Source: Cellvibrio sp.
GTDB lineage: Bacteria > Pseudomonadota > Gammaproteobacteria > Pseudomonadales > Cellvibrionaceae
DNA: 64,000 nt
Direction: 5' to 3'
Assembly: GCA_016712405.1 (NCBI GenBank)
Contig: JADJRD010000001.1
Span: forward strand, 496,001-560,000
The notes beneath the pieces are model-generated. The model did not search any database and had not been told where the DNA came from. It saw nothing but the letters and a program-made list of their open reading frames with translations. The position numbers were made by a program, and so were the translations under genes. Below, piece by piece: positions 28,838 to 39,338 of the stretch (the stretch's first letter is position 1; each line of letters opens with the position of its first letter).

Positions 28838-29073
28838 ACATAACTCCAAAGTGACAGAGACGTTTAACCGCAAGTCTTATGCTTGAATTTTCTTCATGAA
28901 ATTTTATTATTCCTTTGAGTTATCAAGCAGCCACAAAAACTTGTCAGGCTTACTATGGTTATCGGTTGTCTATTGAATTCCTTTAATGAATTTCTTAACA
29001 ACCTTCAGGCTAACTGCCTGCATCCTGTTCATAACTATAGTTCAGCTTTTGGTGCCTGCCACTTTGCTGCAAA

Positions 29074-30294
29074 TTATTTTTGAATATTGAGCATTTCCCA
29101 CATGGGCAAAAAAATCCCCAATGCCAGTACAGTCACAAATCCCGCCATCATTATGATGATAATAGGTTCAATTTTATCGCTGAGTTTTTTTACTTCGTAC
29201 TCAACTTCGCTTTCATAAAATACGGCGACTTCAGTTAAGAGTACATCGACTTGCCCACTCTCTTCGCCGACTGAAATCATCTGTAAAATTAATGGGGTAA
29301 ACATACCGCTGACCAAGTGAGTTTGATACAAACCTTCACCACGCTCAACGCCCGCACGAATCTGACGAATTTTATCGCCCAAGTAGGGGTTATCAATGGC
29401 ACGCGCGCATAATTCTAACGCAGTCGACAAAGGCAATCCCGCTGACAACATTAAAGAAAATGTTCTGGAATAACGTGCTAATGAAGCACGCTCAATAATG
29501 TCGCCAATAATCGGGGCTGTTAATTTTTTTCTACCCCACACACGTGAACCTTCTTCAGTTCTAATGTAGTGATAAATCCAGGCAAATCCACCTGCCAACA
29601 CTAATATTACCAACCACCAAAAATTCACAAAGAAATCTGAAATACCAATCAATATTCGTGTATAAATCGGCAGCTCTGCACCAAATTTTGCAAACATACC
29701 CGCAAATGCGGGTATCACTTTATAGTTAACAACCGCCAAAGCAATTGCCATCACGATCATCACCATAGTGGGATAACGCAATGCGGTTTGAATACTGCGA
29801 ACTGTGCCATGATCGCGTTCCATGTATTCGGCAATTTGTTTAAAAATAATATCCAGTCGTCCCGTGTTTTCGCCTACCCCAACCAAACTCACGACTAAAT
29901 TATTAAACATTTTGGGGTGTTGTCGCATTGCTGTAGACAATTCGGCACCGGTTTCCAAACGCTCTACCAAATCATTAATGGTTTGTTGTAACGCATAATT
30001 ACGTAAAGACGCAGAAAGCCCTCGCAGACCTTTAACCAACGGAATGCCTGCACGAGTAATCGTGTGCATTTGCCGACAAAACATAATCAGTTCTACACTG
30101 GTGACCTTTCCAGAATTTGTTGCACGCTCAAATTTTTCTGAAAATGATAATTTTTCAACAAACGGCGTTAAGGCAATAGGCGTAATACCACGCCCCAAAA
30201 GTTGATTCGCAGCTGCGTCAGAGGTGGCAGCATCCAATTGCCCCTGAATCATTTTTCCTTCTGAACTTCTGCCTTTAAATTCAAACACTGCCAT
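29074..30294 (-). CDS. mshG: MSHA biogenesis inner-membrane platform protein MshG
   Basis: 406 residues of the GspF/PilC family: two repeated cytoplasmic F domains and three transmembrane helices (about 170-190, 220-240 and a final FVTVLALGIFLPMWEML). It organises the assembly platform that the MshE ATPase drives. It follows mshE by five bases. Length and architecture are standard. Confidence 0.92.
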   Translation of the reverse strand: MAVFEFKGRSSEGKMIQGQLDAATSDAAANQLLGRGITPIALTPFVEKLSFSEKFERATNSGKVTSVELIMFCRQMHTITRAGIPLVKGLRGLSASLRNYALQQTINDLVERLETGAELSTAMRQHPKMFNNLVVSLVGVGENTGRLDIIFKQIAEYMERDHGTVRSIQTALRYPTMVMIVMAIALAVVNYKVIPAFAGMFAKFGAELPIYTRILIGISDFFVNFWWLVILVLAGGFAWIYHYIRTEEGSRVWGRKKLTAPIIGDIIERASLARYSRTFSLMLSAGLPLSTALELCARAIDNPYLGDKIRQIRAGVERGEGLYQTHLVSGMFTPLILQMISVGEESGQVDVLLTEVAVFYESEVEYEVKKLSDKIEPIIIIMMAGFVTVLALGIFLPMWEMLNIQK

Positions 30295-30299
30295 AACAA

Positions 30300-32018
30300 T
30301 TATTTCTCAATGTCATCAATCTGTGCTGAAATACTCATCACTTCTTCAAGGCTAGTAATACCATCTATCGCATATTGCAATGCAACCTGGCTTAACGGAG
30401 AAAAGTTGGGATTCTCGTAAGCAGCATTCGTAAAGCCATTAATATCTTTTAAGCGTAAGGCTTCAGCCATTGCATGATTTAATTCCAACAATTCAAATAC
30501 ACCGACTCGACCACGATAACCTGTGTTATGACAATGGGGACAACCTGTTCCCTGTTTAAAGGCGACTGACGAAAAATCGCGGCCATTCGCTAATAGGGAT
30601 AACAATTGTTTTTCATTCGCATCCGGCTCATGCGGCTGAACACATGAACCGCAAATTCTGCGTACCAATCGCTGCGCAATAATCGCTTTTAATGAGGCAG
30701 CCACCAAATAGGAATCAACGCCAATATCAATTAAACGTAATGCCGAGGTGACAGCATCATTGGTATGTAAAGTTGATAACACCATGTGACCCGTCATAGA
30801 TGCACGCAACGCAATTTCAGCGGATTCACTATCGCGAATTTCACCGACTAATAAAATATCCGGATCTTGCCGCAAGGTTGCACGCAACACATTCGAAAAA
30901 GTTAAACCAATTTTTTCATGCAAACCGACTTGGCTAATGCGAGGTAAGCGATATTCAACGGGATCTTCAACCGTAATAATTTTTTTGTCCGGCTTGTTGA
31001 GTTCTGATAACGCACCGTACAAGGTTGTGGTTTTACCGCTACCGGTTGGCCCTGTCACCAACACCAATCCATGCGGACGTGTAATCGCTTTTCGAAACCG
31101 ATCAATCAAATGTTGTGGCATACCGACTTTTTCCAATGGTAAAACCCCATCGGTGTGATCCAGTAACCGCATAACAACCGATTCACCAAATTGCACTGGC
31201 ATAGTGGAAATGCGCACATCAATATTGCGATTCTTCACTTTCAAATTAAAACGACCATCTTGCGGCAAACGTTTTTCTGAAATATCCAAGCTGGACATTA
31301 ATTTCAATCGCACCACCAAAGCCGGAGCAATTCGCTTTTCATTCATCACTTGTTCAATCAGAGAGCCATCAATACGATTACGAATGCGCAAGACTTTTTC
31401 ATCGGGTTCAATATGAATGTCAGAAGCTTTTGTGGTGATAGCCTCTTCAAATATTTTTTGCAGTAAACGCGCAACGGGGGCTTCTGAATCAGTTGCATCA
31501 GTCACAATGTCCGCAATATCAACAGCCGCTTCTTGTAACTCTTCTTCCAGTTCCCCCGCCAAACTGGCAATTTCACTGGCGTGGCTATAGGCAATATCCA
31601 ACACATCCAACAATTCAGATTCACGCACTACCGCTGGTTTCAATTGTTTGGGGATTTGCCTTTGTAATTCATCCAAACCGAAAATATCGGTAGGATCTGC
31701 CATACCCAACAAATAGCCGTCAAAATCTTCACGCAATAACATCACGCGATAACGACGCGCCGTAGTTTCTGGTAATTTTTGAATCAACTCACGATCAAAA
31801 CGAAATTGTTTTAATTCCACAAAAGGAATTTGTAATTGCGTTGAAAGTAATTCCAACAACGCATTTTCTTGAATAAAACCCAACTCAACCAAGGTGGCGC
31901 CCAGTTTGCGCCCGGTTAACTTTTGCTCTTGAAGTGCGTGTTGTAATTGAGCCTCGGTGATCATTTGCTTTTCGACAAGCAAGTCACCCAAGCGAATGCG
32001 TTTTGGAGGATTGGTCAT
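30300..32018 (-). CDS. mshE: MSHA pilus extension ATPase MshE
   Basis: 572 residues of the GspE/PilB family. The N-terminal domain (RIRLGDLLVEKQMITEAQL, about 1-150) is the MshEN type that in vibrios binds c-di-GMP. The ATPase core has Walker A GPTGSGKTTTLYGALS, an Asp box, Walker B LLVGEIRDSESAEIAL and a CxxC zinc site pair (CGSC and CPHC). It powers pilin polymerisation. ATG overlaps the mshN stop (ATGA). A PilZ protein elsewhere in the window also points to c-di-GMP signalling. Confidence 0.93.
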   Translation of the reverse strand: MTNPPKRIRLGDLLVEKQMITEAQLQHALQEQKLTGRKLGATLVELGFIQENALLELLSTQLQIPFVELKQFRFDRELIQKLPETTARRYRVMLLREDFDGYLLGMADPTDIFGLDELQRQIPKQLKPAVVRESELLDVLDIAYSHASEIASLAGELEEELQEAAVDIADIVTDATDSEAPVARLLQKIFEEAITTKASDIHIEPDEKVLRIRNRIDGSLIEQVMNEKRIAPALVVRLKLMSSLDISEKRLPQDGRFNLKVKNRNIDVRISTMPVQFGESVVMRLLDHTDGVLPLEKVGMPQHLIDRFRKAITRPHGLVLVTGPTGSGKTTTLYGALSELNKPDKKIITVEDPVEYRLPRISQVGLHEKIGLTFSNVLRATLRQDPDILLVGEIRDSESAEIALRASMTGHMVLSTLHTNDAVTSALRLIDIGVDSYLVAASLKAIIAQRLVRRICGSCVQPHEPDANEKQLLSLLANGRDFSSVAFKQGTGCPHCHNTGYRGRVGVFELLELNHAMAEALRLKDINGFTNAAYENPNFSPLSQVALQYAIDGITSLEEVMSISAQIDDIEK

Positions 32019-33336
32019 TGTGATAATTCCGCAATTCTTTCTTGAGCATAAGCTCGAACCTGTGGTTCCAGTTGCTCAAAATTTAACAGTTGTGTGTAAG
32101 CCTGCATAGCGGCAGGTCCTTGACCTTGCGCATCGAGCGATAAAGCCAAACCTAACCAATAAGCTGGTTTTGGTTGAAAACTTTTTAACAGATTTCGATA
32201 AGCGCTAACAGCTTCCAGATAACGCTGCTCTCGTTGATACAAACCGGCTAATAACGCACGATAATTTTCATGATCCGACGCTTGCGATAATTGCAATTCT
32301 AAAAACTGAATGGCAGAAGGATTATCATTTTTTAACACCGCTAATCGTGCAGAATAATAATGTTGCTCAACAGCGGATTGTGCCAAAGGAAAAGCTAATA
32401 CCCTTTCCATTGCCGAGATATTTTTATCTTGATAATAAATATCCAGTAAAAAGGATTCAGATTGAGGGGCAGCATTGGATTGAATATGATTTTCCAACAA
32501 AGCCAGTGCACGCGATTTGAATCCTTGCGCAATCAGTTCTCGTGACTGCTGAACCATTTGCTGATCAAGATATTCTGTATTGGCTGAAACGCTAACGCTC
32601 GGTTCCTGCAATGGCCTCTCAAATGGATCGCTAACAGGGGTTGATTGAACCTGATCGGAATTCAATGCAGGCTCTGCTAATGGCAAGACCGTTTCTTGAG
32701 TGTTAACAACCAATAAATTTTGCCTCAAGTTATCTATTCGCTGATCCCCAGGCGCAACTAATTCAGCTTTGTCTAAATAAAAACCGGCTTTCGATAAGTT
32801 ATTTTTTGTATAAATCTATCGGCCATTTGCAAATAGCGATCAGTAATTTTTTTTTTCAAGCCTGCAATAGCAACAGGGTTGTTTGCGTCCAGCTTGAGTA
32901 ATTCCTGATAATAAAAATACGCATTATCATTTTCTGGCGAGGTCAGTCGATCCAGTGTCATAGCACGACTGGCCTGATCAATTAAGAAATAAATTTTGTC
33001 TGTTTGAACAGAAGAGTTCTGTTCAATCGGTACACCCTGTGCAACCGTCTGTTGTAAATTTCCTACCGTTTGACTACTGGGTGTAGACTCAACACTTGAG
33101 CTTTCTCGCAACAATGAAGAAAAATCCTGGTTGGATATATATTGAGAAATTCCATAGCCAATCAAAAAAACCAACAGGCTTATTAACACTAACGGCATAC
33201 GAGAGTATTGAAAAAAATGGGCAATTTTTTCTCGCTCCCATGTGGCCGTTTGCACATCGTTTAGCAATAACGAATTTTCTGTGCTGGAAGAATGTTGTTG
33301 GGAAAGATCACGCAACATATCGTTGATCAAACTCAT
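32015..33336 (-). CDS. mshN: MshN, TPR protein of MSHA biogenesis (frameshifted)
   Basis: Two frames (32773-33336 and 32015-32728) give about 440 residues. N-terminal MSLINDMLRDLSQQ is the MshN start. A transmembrane helix follows near residues 45-65, then TPR-like repeats to the end. One extra A in the A6 run (plus-strand T-run 32802-32807) restores QKNNLSKAGFYLDKAELVAP across the break. ATG 33336 overlaps the mshM stop, with a G-rich ribosome site. MshN is thought to link platform and outer parts of the pilus machine. Confidence 0.85.
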
Positions 33337-34247
33337 AAAGACCCCCCCAGTGCAGGCGTAACACTCAATGCCACTGCAGCAGATGCAGCCAATAATGGCC
33401 ACAACCAATAATCTCTTTTCGCGAGCCAGCGACCCCATTTTTTCGATTCTGCGGTATCTAACACAGCACGAACCATATGTTGACGCTCTACTTTGTTAGC
33501 TGATTTTCCATAAGCTGCTAACAACGCCTTGTGTGCCAAAATATTAATTAAGCGAGGCACGCCACCACTGGCAAAATACAAAACATTTAATGCTGATTTT
33601 GAAAAAATCACTTTTTTACTGCCCGCCGATGCCAATCGATAATTCACGTAATGAAACACCTGGCCTCGAGAGAGACAGGGAATTGTTTCTGCAAACACTA
33701 TACGTTGATTCAATTGTCGCAAATCGGGTTTACGCAACAATACATCCAACTCTGGCTGACCCATTAACACCACTTGCAGGAGTTTATTTTTTTCGGTTTC
33801 CAAATTGGTTAATAATCGCAAGGCTTCAATGGTTTCACGCGGCATAGCTTGTGCTTCATCGACCACTAATACAACTTGTCGCTTTTGCGACGCGAGTGCA
33901 ATTAAACGCTGGGTGATTTCACGTAATAATTGATAGGATGGCATTTGATTGTTATAAGGAATGCCAATTTCTTCAGCCAAAAACCATTTTAATTCTTCAG
34001 GAGTTAAATAAGGATTGGGGATATACGCTGTAATAAAACGTTCCGGCAATGCCGTTAATAGTTTCCGACCCAACAAGGTTTTACCTGTACCGACCTCGCC
34101 GACAATTTTAATAAAACCTTCACTGTGTTTTAACGCAAGCAAAAGCGTATTCAATACATCACGATGACCAGGGCTATTGAAATAGAATTGCGTATCGGGT
34201 GTTAACGAAAATGGATGTTCATTGAGTCCAAAATGTTGCCGATACAT
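33333..34247 (-). CDS. mshM: MshM, ExeA/GspA-like AAA ATPase
   Basis: 304 residues. The start MYRQHFGLNEHPFSLTPD is the usual ExeA-family opening. Walker A GEVGTGKTLL and Walker B VVLVVDEAQAM lie in the N-terminal AAA domain. A C-terminal hydrophobic stretch (LWPLLAASAAVALSVTPAL) suggests membrane association. ExeA-type ATPases help assemble secretins, and MshL is encoded immediately upstream, which supports that role. Confidence 0.9.
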   Translation of the reverse strand: MYRQHFGLNEHPFSLTPDTQFYFNSPGHRDVLNTLLLALKHSEGFIKIVGEVGTGKTLLGRKLLTALPERFITAYIPNPYLTPEELKWFLAEEIGIPYNNQMPSYQLLREITQRLIALASQKRQVVLVVDEAQAMPRETIEALRLLTNLETEKNKLLQVVLMGQPELDVLLRKPDLRQLNQRIVFAETIPCLSRGQVFHYVNYRLASAGSKKVIFSKSALNVLYFASGGVPRLINILAHKALLAAYGKSANKVERQHMVRAVLDTAESKKWGRWLAKRDYWLWPLLAASAAVALSVTPALGGSL

Positions 34248-34255
34248 AACGCCAC

Positions 34256-36028
34256 CTATTGTTTTCTATAGGCATCGCCTATGGCTTTCATTCTTATTTG
34301 TGAATCCAGTAACTGATCTTTCCAGGTTTGATCATCAACGACGGTTGGCTTTAATAAAATCACTAATTCTGTTTTACTTTTGCTTTTGTTTTTCGTTTTA
34401 AATAACGAATTTAAAATAGGTATGTCGCCCAAAACTGGTCGCTTACCATTTAAATTATCGCTGGTTTCCGTCATCAACCCACCTAGCACTATGACTTGTC
34501 CGTTAGCCGCTTTTACAATACTGTCGGATTCACGAACACCACGAAGCGCCAGAGGAAGAGAAAAGTTTTCATCGCCCACAGTAAATACTTTTAATTGATC
34601 AGTCACGTCACTGACTACCGGATGTATATGTAAAATGACTTCACCGTCTTCTGCGATCTGAGGCGTTACATCCAATGAAATACCACTAAAAAATGGTGAC
34701 AACTCAATATTGGGTGTACTGGTAGTAGCAGATGAATTGGTTGTGGTGTTGTTAGAAATACCCGTAACAAAATATTCGTCCGAACCTACACGAATAACCG
34801 CTTTTTGATTATTGACGGTGGACACACGCGGACTGGATAAAACTTGCACCTTCCCTTGAGTTTCTAAAAGCGAAACCAACTTGGAAATATCTTTTATTTG
34901 GTACAAAGACGCAAAGGTTGAACCTACAGCTTCTCGTGAATCAACACTTACTGTAGTAGGATTGCCTGCGCTATCAAAAGAAATTAAATTTTCGGTAATC
35001 GGCCTAAATTCATCAACAGATGCGGAACCATCTGTATTTAAAGGAAACCCATCAGCTAAATTATTCGCATAGGAAAGCTGACCGCTGATTTGCCCCCAAT
35101 TCACACCGGCTTCAAAACCCTCACTCAATCTGACTTCTAAAATTTTCGCTTCAAGAATCACTTGTCGTTTTATGGTTAATTCAGATTTTTCTAAAAATTC
35201 ACGTACTGCGCTCAATTCATGAGGCATAGCTTTGACAACAATCATGCCTGCCTGAGGAGAAACCACGACGGATCTTTCGTCAATTTTGCCACCAATAATT
35301 GATGACACGGTTTGTTCTAGTGAAGACCAAAAATCAGTTTTATTTAATGTTTGTACTCTTGCGCCAGGTGTTAAACCTTGCCCTGCGGATTTTGAATTTT
35401 TACCGGCTGAGTCAATCATGCTCAATAAATTGGCTGTATCACCTGTATCTGATTGATTGCCACCACCGCCGCCATTCCGACTATTATTTCCTGACGATTG
35501 TCCTCGACCAATCATGACGCTGGTATCGGATACGCCTACGCGTTGCACATCCAGATAATTGATTTGAAATACTTGCGTGCGCATTTCGTTCGGATAAATG
35601 GTGTAAATGTTGAATGTCTTTTTGTATTCGTACCCGTAAATTTCTCGCGTAACACTTAAGACTTCATCCAAAGTAACTTTTTTAAGATCTAAAGACAGCA
35701 CGCCTTTCACATCAGGATGAACAACAATATTGGTGCCCGTGCCATTGACCAAACTTAAAAAGAAATCTTTCGCTCCGACATTGTTAACAGAAACATCAAA
35801 TCGTTCGACTAAATTGGCATTTGCGTCAGAGACTGCTTGTTCTTCCAATAATTTTTCAGAAATCTTTCGTTTCGCTGCTTCGGATTTTTCAGCATCATTC
35901 ACAACCAATTTATCCATTTCCTTTTCAACAGCCAAACTGGATTCGGTTTGCGTATTACATCCCGACACCATAAACATGGAAATTAACAGACAGCCGAAAA
36001 GACTCTGCACGTGTTTTATTGTTTGCAT
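34256..36028 (-). CDS. mshL: MshL outer-membrane secretin
   Basis: 590 residues from ATG 36028. Lipoprotein signal LLISMFMVSGC puts an acylated Cys at the mature start. An STN-like domain (about 70-130), an N1 domain and the C-terminal secretin domain (about 300-585, with GVNWGQ and VPVLGDIPILNSLF-type motifs) follow. It forms the outer-membrane pore for the pilus. The Lol exporter in this window would route such lipoproteins. Confidence 0.92.
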   Translation of the reverse strand: MQTIKHVQSLFGCLLISMFMVSGCNTQTESSLAVEKEMDKLVVNDAEKSEAAKRKISEKLLEEQAVSDANANLVERFDVSVNNVGAKDFFLSLVNGTGTNIVVHPDVKGVLSLDLKKVTLDEVLSVTREIYGYEYKKTFNIYTIYPNEMRTQVFQINYLDVQRVGVSDTSVMIGRGQSSGNNSRNGGGGGNQSDTGDTANLLSMIDSAGKNSKSAGQGLTPGARVQTLNKTDFWSSLEQTVSSIIGGKIDERSVVVSPQAGMIVVKAMPHELSAVREFLEKSELTIKRQVILEAKILEVRLSEGFEAGVNWGQISGQLSYANNLADGFPLNTDGSASVDEFRPITENLISFDSAGNPTTVSVDSREAVGSTFASLYQIKDISKLVSLLETQGKVQVLSSPRVSTVNNQKAVIRVGSDEYFVTGISNNTTTNSSATTSTPNIELSPFFSGISLDVTPQIAEDGEVILHIHPVVSDVTDQLKVFTVGDENFSLPLALRGVRESDSIVKAANGQVIVLGGLMTETSDNLNGKRPVLGDIPILNSLFKTKNKSKSKTELVILLKPTVVDDQTWKDQLLDSQIRMKAIGDAYRKQ

Positions 36029-36054
36029 ATTGCAATCCCATTTTAGGAGGGAAA

Positions 36055-36366
36055 TCATTTTTTCACCTTTGTATTCACCAGTGACAATACCCGTGTTGCC
36101 TGATTGGATTGCACTCTGACGGAATGCGCATCAATCGCAATGACTCGAAACCCAGTTCCTTTGATCTCATCACCTTGACGAAGTGATTGACCATTAATCA
36201 CCGCCAACCGACGTTGTTGACTTATCAATATTGAATTCAATCGTAAAACCACTACTGCAGACTTATCGGAATTGATGGCGACTGATTTTCCGATAGGCAA
36301 GGTAGGATCACGCAATATCCCGGTATCGGCTTGAACCAGAGAGCCGAACAAAATACATAAAAACAT
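36055..36366 (-). CDS. mshK: MshK-like protein
   Basis: 103 residues. Short signal peptide (MFLCILFGSLVQA), then a PilP/GspC-like small periplasmic domain (DPTLPIG start, INGQSLRQGDEI, VIAIDAHSVRV). Its 5' end overlaps the mshJ frame by 59 bases, unusual for this operon. If one T were added to the T4 run near 36396, mshJ would end before the mshK ATG, so another small frameshift is possible. Confidence 0.75.
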   Translation of the reverse strand: MFLCILFGSLVQADTGILRDPTLPIGKSVAINSDKSAVVVLRLNSILISQQRRLAVINGQSLRQGDEIKGTGFRVIAIDAHSVRVQSNQATRVLSLVNTKVKK

Positions 36367-37138
36367 GAAGCTGATTACTTACACCTAAAAGCCCCTCTTC
36401 CGAACTCAAGGTAAACACACGTAATTCAATTTCAGCATGCGGATGTTCTTTTACTTGGTAATCCAAACTTTCCCAATAGAATTTCCACGATAGGTTTTCA
36501 AGCGATTTTAATAACGCATGCAATCGAAAATAGTCGCCGCGCAAGTGCAAGACCACACCGTGTTTAAAAACACCAGTACCCTTAACTTGATTGGGAGTAG
36601 TGGGTGTTTTAGTTGCATTTAAATCAGTGGGCGCCATACCAACGACACTGTTTGATGTTGCCTGATCCTCCGCCACAATAGGAACAGCTTGTGCGATAAC
36701 CATTTCAGTTGATGGCAGTGTTTTGATACTGATTAAGGTTAAGCCTTCAGTCTGATGAAAAACACTTTCCAACACTTGAGGCAAATTTTCAGCCGCAATC
36801 AAACCCTGAGAAACCTCTAAGAGTTTTACTTCAATATCCTTTAACACACTGGTGAGTTGATCAATTTCATTTTGTTTTACCTTGGCAGGGTCATTTGAAA
36901 ATGCCGTTACCAAACTGGTCAATTGGTCCTGAGTAGTTTTTTTATCTGTCATTAACTGCGCTTGCTGCGCTTTAAGTTCGGCTGTTCGTTTGTCGTGAGG
37001 AAACTGAATCAGAAAATTCCAAATTACAAAAATCAATGCCATTAAACTTAATCCAAGCAGAAGTCTTTCACGACTCGGTTTTGCATCGAACCAATCGCGT
37101 GATTTTTGATATTTTTGAATTAAAGGACTTTCGCTCAT
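36308..37138 (-). CDS. mshJ: MshJ-like (PilO-type) protein
   Basis: 276 residues from ATG 37138, which overlaps the preceding stop as ATGA. One transmembrane helix near residues 27-45 (LLLGLSLMALIFVIWNFLIQF), a coiled region, then a PilO/GspM-like periplasmic domain. The last 28 residues run into mshK in another frame and look foreign to the family, so the true end may be at LSSEEGL. It pairs with the PilN-like protein in the alignment complex. Confidence 0.8.
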   Translation of the reverse strand: MSESPLIQKYQKSRDWFDAKPSRERLLLGLSLMALIFVIWNFLIQFPHDKRTAELKAQQAQLMTDKKTTQDQLTSLVTAFSNDPAKVKQNEIDQLTSVLKDIEVKLLEVSQGLIAAENLPQVLESVFHQTEGLTLISIKTLPSTEMVIAQAVPIVAEDQATSNSVVGMAPTDLNATKTPTTPNQVKGTGVFKHGVVLHLRGDYFRLHALLKSLENLSWKFYWESLDYQVKEHPHAEIELRVFTLSSEEGLLGVSNQLHVFMYFVRLSGSSRYRDIA

Positions 37139-37806
37139 TTCCACTGTCCTTTTGAATCTTGATTGTCTTTAATATGACGTTGAACCGCTGATTCAGCTTC
37201 TAGACTGCCACTCTGGTTCGGCTCAGCCAAAACAAATTGTAAAAATCCTGAGCCGGATGCGTTAACGGGTTGAATATGCAACACACCAAAGCCCACTTTT
37301 CTAAAAGCATCTTCCGACTTTAATGAGCGGATATAGGCCGGCAATTGATCAGCTGATGTAGTTTTTCCCACCAACTCAACATAATTGCCACCATTTTTTA
37401 TTGAAAATATTTCTAGAGAAATATCAATGTTGGATTGTTTTGCCATAGCTTCCAATTGTGTTGAAAATCCACGGTCATTACCTAACTCTTGATATGAAAT
37501 GACTTGCATCAACTGTTGGCGCCTTTCAATTTCGCCTTTCAAATGAATTATTTGATTGTCCAATTCCACAACATTGACTTGTCTTTTTGAGTTGGCAAAT
37601 TCTTGCAGTTGATTTTTTAACCCCTGCACCTGTAATTTGTCAGCTTCTAATGCTTGCGCCAATGCCTTATTGTCCGATAGTGTTTTAAAAGTCATAGCGA
37701 TGAGCAATCGAAATAGAATTGCCGAAGCGATTAAGATTTGTGATGAACGGAAGGGTTCGCGATTCGGTTGAAATTCAGGTAAATAGAAATTGATTTGTTG
37801 CATCAT
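37135..37806 (-). CDS. PilN-like MSHA biogenesis protein (MshI2-type)
   Basis: 223 residues. The start QQINFYLPEFQPNREPF is the typical PilN/MshI2 cytoplasmic N-terminus that docks onto a PilM-like partner. A transmembrane helix (SQILIASAILFRLLIAM) and a coiled coil (about 45-110) follow, then a periplasmic ferredoxin-like domain. It overlaps mshI (TAATG) and mshJ (ATGA). Confidence 0.8.
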   Translation of the reverse strand: MMQQINFYLPEFQPNREPFRSSQILIASAILFRLLIAMTFKTLSDNKALAQALEADKLQVQGLKNQLQEFANSKRQVNVVELDNQIIHLKGEIERRQQLMQVISYQELGNDRGFSTQLEAMAKQSNIDISLEIFSIKNGGNYVELVGKTTSADQLPAYIRSLKSEDAFRKVGFGVLHIQPVNASGSGFLQFVLAEPNQSGSLEAESAVQRHIKDNQDSKGQWK

Positions 37807-38750
37807 TATTCAGCCTCTTGTCGTAAGGCTGCGCCAATCGCGTTGACACAAAGTGGCAATATGGCCGACTGGGAAGAATCTTTCAGTTGTATTTTGTCTT
37901 CTAATGGCAGCAATTGAATCGGTGATGAAAAACTATTTCGCAAGGTTGGCGTTAATTTATCAGCAGTGACATTTTCACCACAGAGGTAAATTTGACTAGG
38001 CGGAACTTGACGCATTTGCCTTTCAAAATAGTCCAAAGATCGTTGCACTTCCAAAATAAGATTGTCGACAGGCAAGTCATCCAAGAGTCCAGCGTTGTAG
38101 GCCAAGTTGAACTGACGAGACAAATACATATTATTATCGCGCACAATAATTAAACTACCGCCGCCCTGATTCAGTTTTACCAATGCAACACCGCGCTTAC
38201 CCTCCTCAGCACAGTGATGAACCAAATTACGTAAAGCCAATTCGGGAATATCAATCGATTGTAAATTCAATTTCAAATTGCGCGCATATTCGCAAAGATT
38301 TTCAACCACGCTGCGTTGCGTTGCTACCGCATAAGCCATTCGATTAGTACCACGCGCGCTGTCTTCCGGCAGAAAAAATCCTTGCACAACAGCTTGCTGA
38401 ATGGGAAATTGAATTAAATCTTTGATGCGCCAACGCAAAGCTTCGGCCAACTCTTCCACGGGGACTTTTGGCGCTTCGCCCAGTACCAATTGATAAGAAC
38501 CACTCGCAAGCACAAAGTGACAGGGTAATTTTTGCAATCGCATCTTACTCAAGCGACTGCGCAATCCATCCACCGGACTTTCGCCATCTGCGATAGGAAT
38601 AAATTCCGCATGCTCACAGATCACCTGCCCTTCATGTCGCGACAAATGCGCCAAAGCAACACCTGTTGATGTAAACTCAACGCCGAGAAAAGCGTTGCCT
38701 TTTCTCGCGCTTGATATCAACTTGTTAATAGATGCTGCAAATTTTTTCAC
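37806..38750 (-). CDS. mshI: MshI, PilM-like actin-fold protein
   Basis: 314 residues, first msh gene here. GTG start with GAGG upstream. Sequence FLGVEFTSTGVALAHLSRHEG and DLPVDNLILEVQRSLDYFERQ match the PilM/MshI ATPase-fold group, which binds the N-terminus of the PilN-like partner on the cytoplasmic face. mshH is not present upstream; trmL is divergent, so the roughly 107-base gap should carry the operon promoter. Confidence 0.87.
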   Translation of the reverse strand: MKKFAASINKLISSARKGNAFLGVEFTSTGVALAHLSRHEGQVICEHAEFIPIADGESPVDGLRSRLSKMRLQKLPCHFVLASGSYQLVLGEAPKVPVEELAEALRWRIKDLIQFPIQQAVVQGFFLPEDSARGTNRMAYAVATQRSVVENLCEYARNLKLNLQSIDIPELALRNLVHHCAEEGKRGVALVKLNQGGGSLIIVRDNNMYLSRQFNLAYNAGLLDDLPVDNLILEVQRSLDYFERQMRQVPPSQIYLCGENVTADKLTPTLRNSFSSPIQLLPLEDKIQLKDSSQSAILPLCVNAIGAALRQEAE

Positions 38751-38857
38751 GCTGACCTCAAATAAAAGACTCGGCGACTTAATAACTCTTGCTTATAATC
38801 AAGCGCTAAAACATAACCATCGAATGAAGATATAGACCATAAAGTGAATCTGCGCCA

Positions 38858-39322
38858 ATGTTTCATATTGTTTTGTTTGAACCAGAAATCCCGCCCAACA
38901 CGGGTAATATCATTCGTTTAGCCGCCAATACCGGTTGCCAATTGCATTTAATAGAACCATTAGGATTTTCTTTGGATGAAAAAAATGTGGCCCGCGCCGG
39001 CATGGATTACATGGAAGTCCAAGCGGTAAAAATTCACCGCAATTGGCAAGCCTTTATTGATACTGAAGCCCCCACTCGCTGGTTCGCTCTGAGCACCAAA
39101 GGCAAGAATTGTCACAGCGAGGTTAGTTTTCAATCAGGCGACTATCTAGTTTTCGGCCCTGAAAGCCGTGGATTACCACAAGACCTAAGAGATTCACTCC
39201 CACCTGAGCGAATCCTACGTCTGCCAATGGTAGGGAACAGCCGAAGCATGAATCTTTCCAATGCCGTTGCAGTGATGGTTTATGAGGCTTGGCGACAAAT
39301 TGGCTTTGAAGGTGGGCGTTAA
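38858..39322 (+). CDS. trmL: tRNA (cytidine/uridine-34-2'-O)-methyltransferase TrmL
   Basis: 154 residues of the SPOUT class. Motifs: FEPEIPPNTGNIIRLAANTG, LVFGPESRGLP and LRLPMVGNSRSMNLSNAVAVM, the trefoil-knot SAM site. TrmL methylates the wobble ribose of tRNA-Leu isoacceptors. Length is canonical. It is divergent from the MSHA operon. Confidence 0.95.
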   Translation: MFHIVLFEPEIPPNTGNIIRLAANTGCQLHLIEPLGFSLDEKNVARAGMDYMEVQAVKIHRNWQAFIDTEAPTRWFALSTKGKNCHSEVSFQSGDYLVFGPESRGLPQDLRDSLPPERILRLPMVGNSRSMNLSNAVAVMVYEAWRQIGFEGGR

Positions 39323-39338
39323 GATGAAAAAAGTAGCG

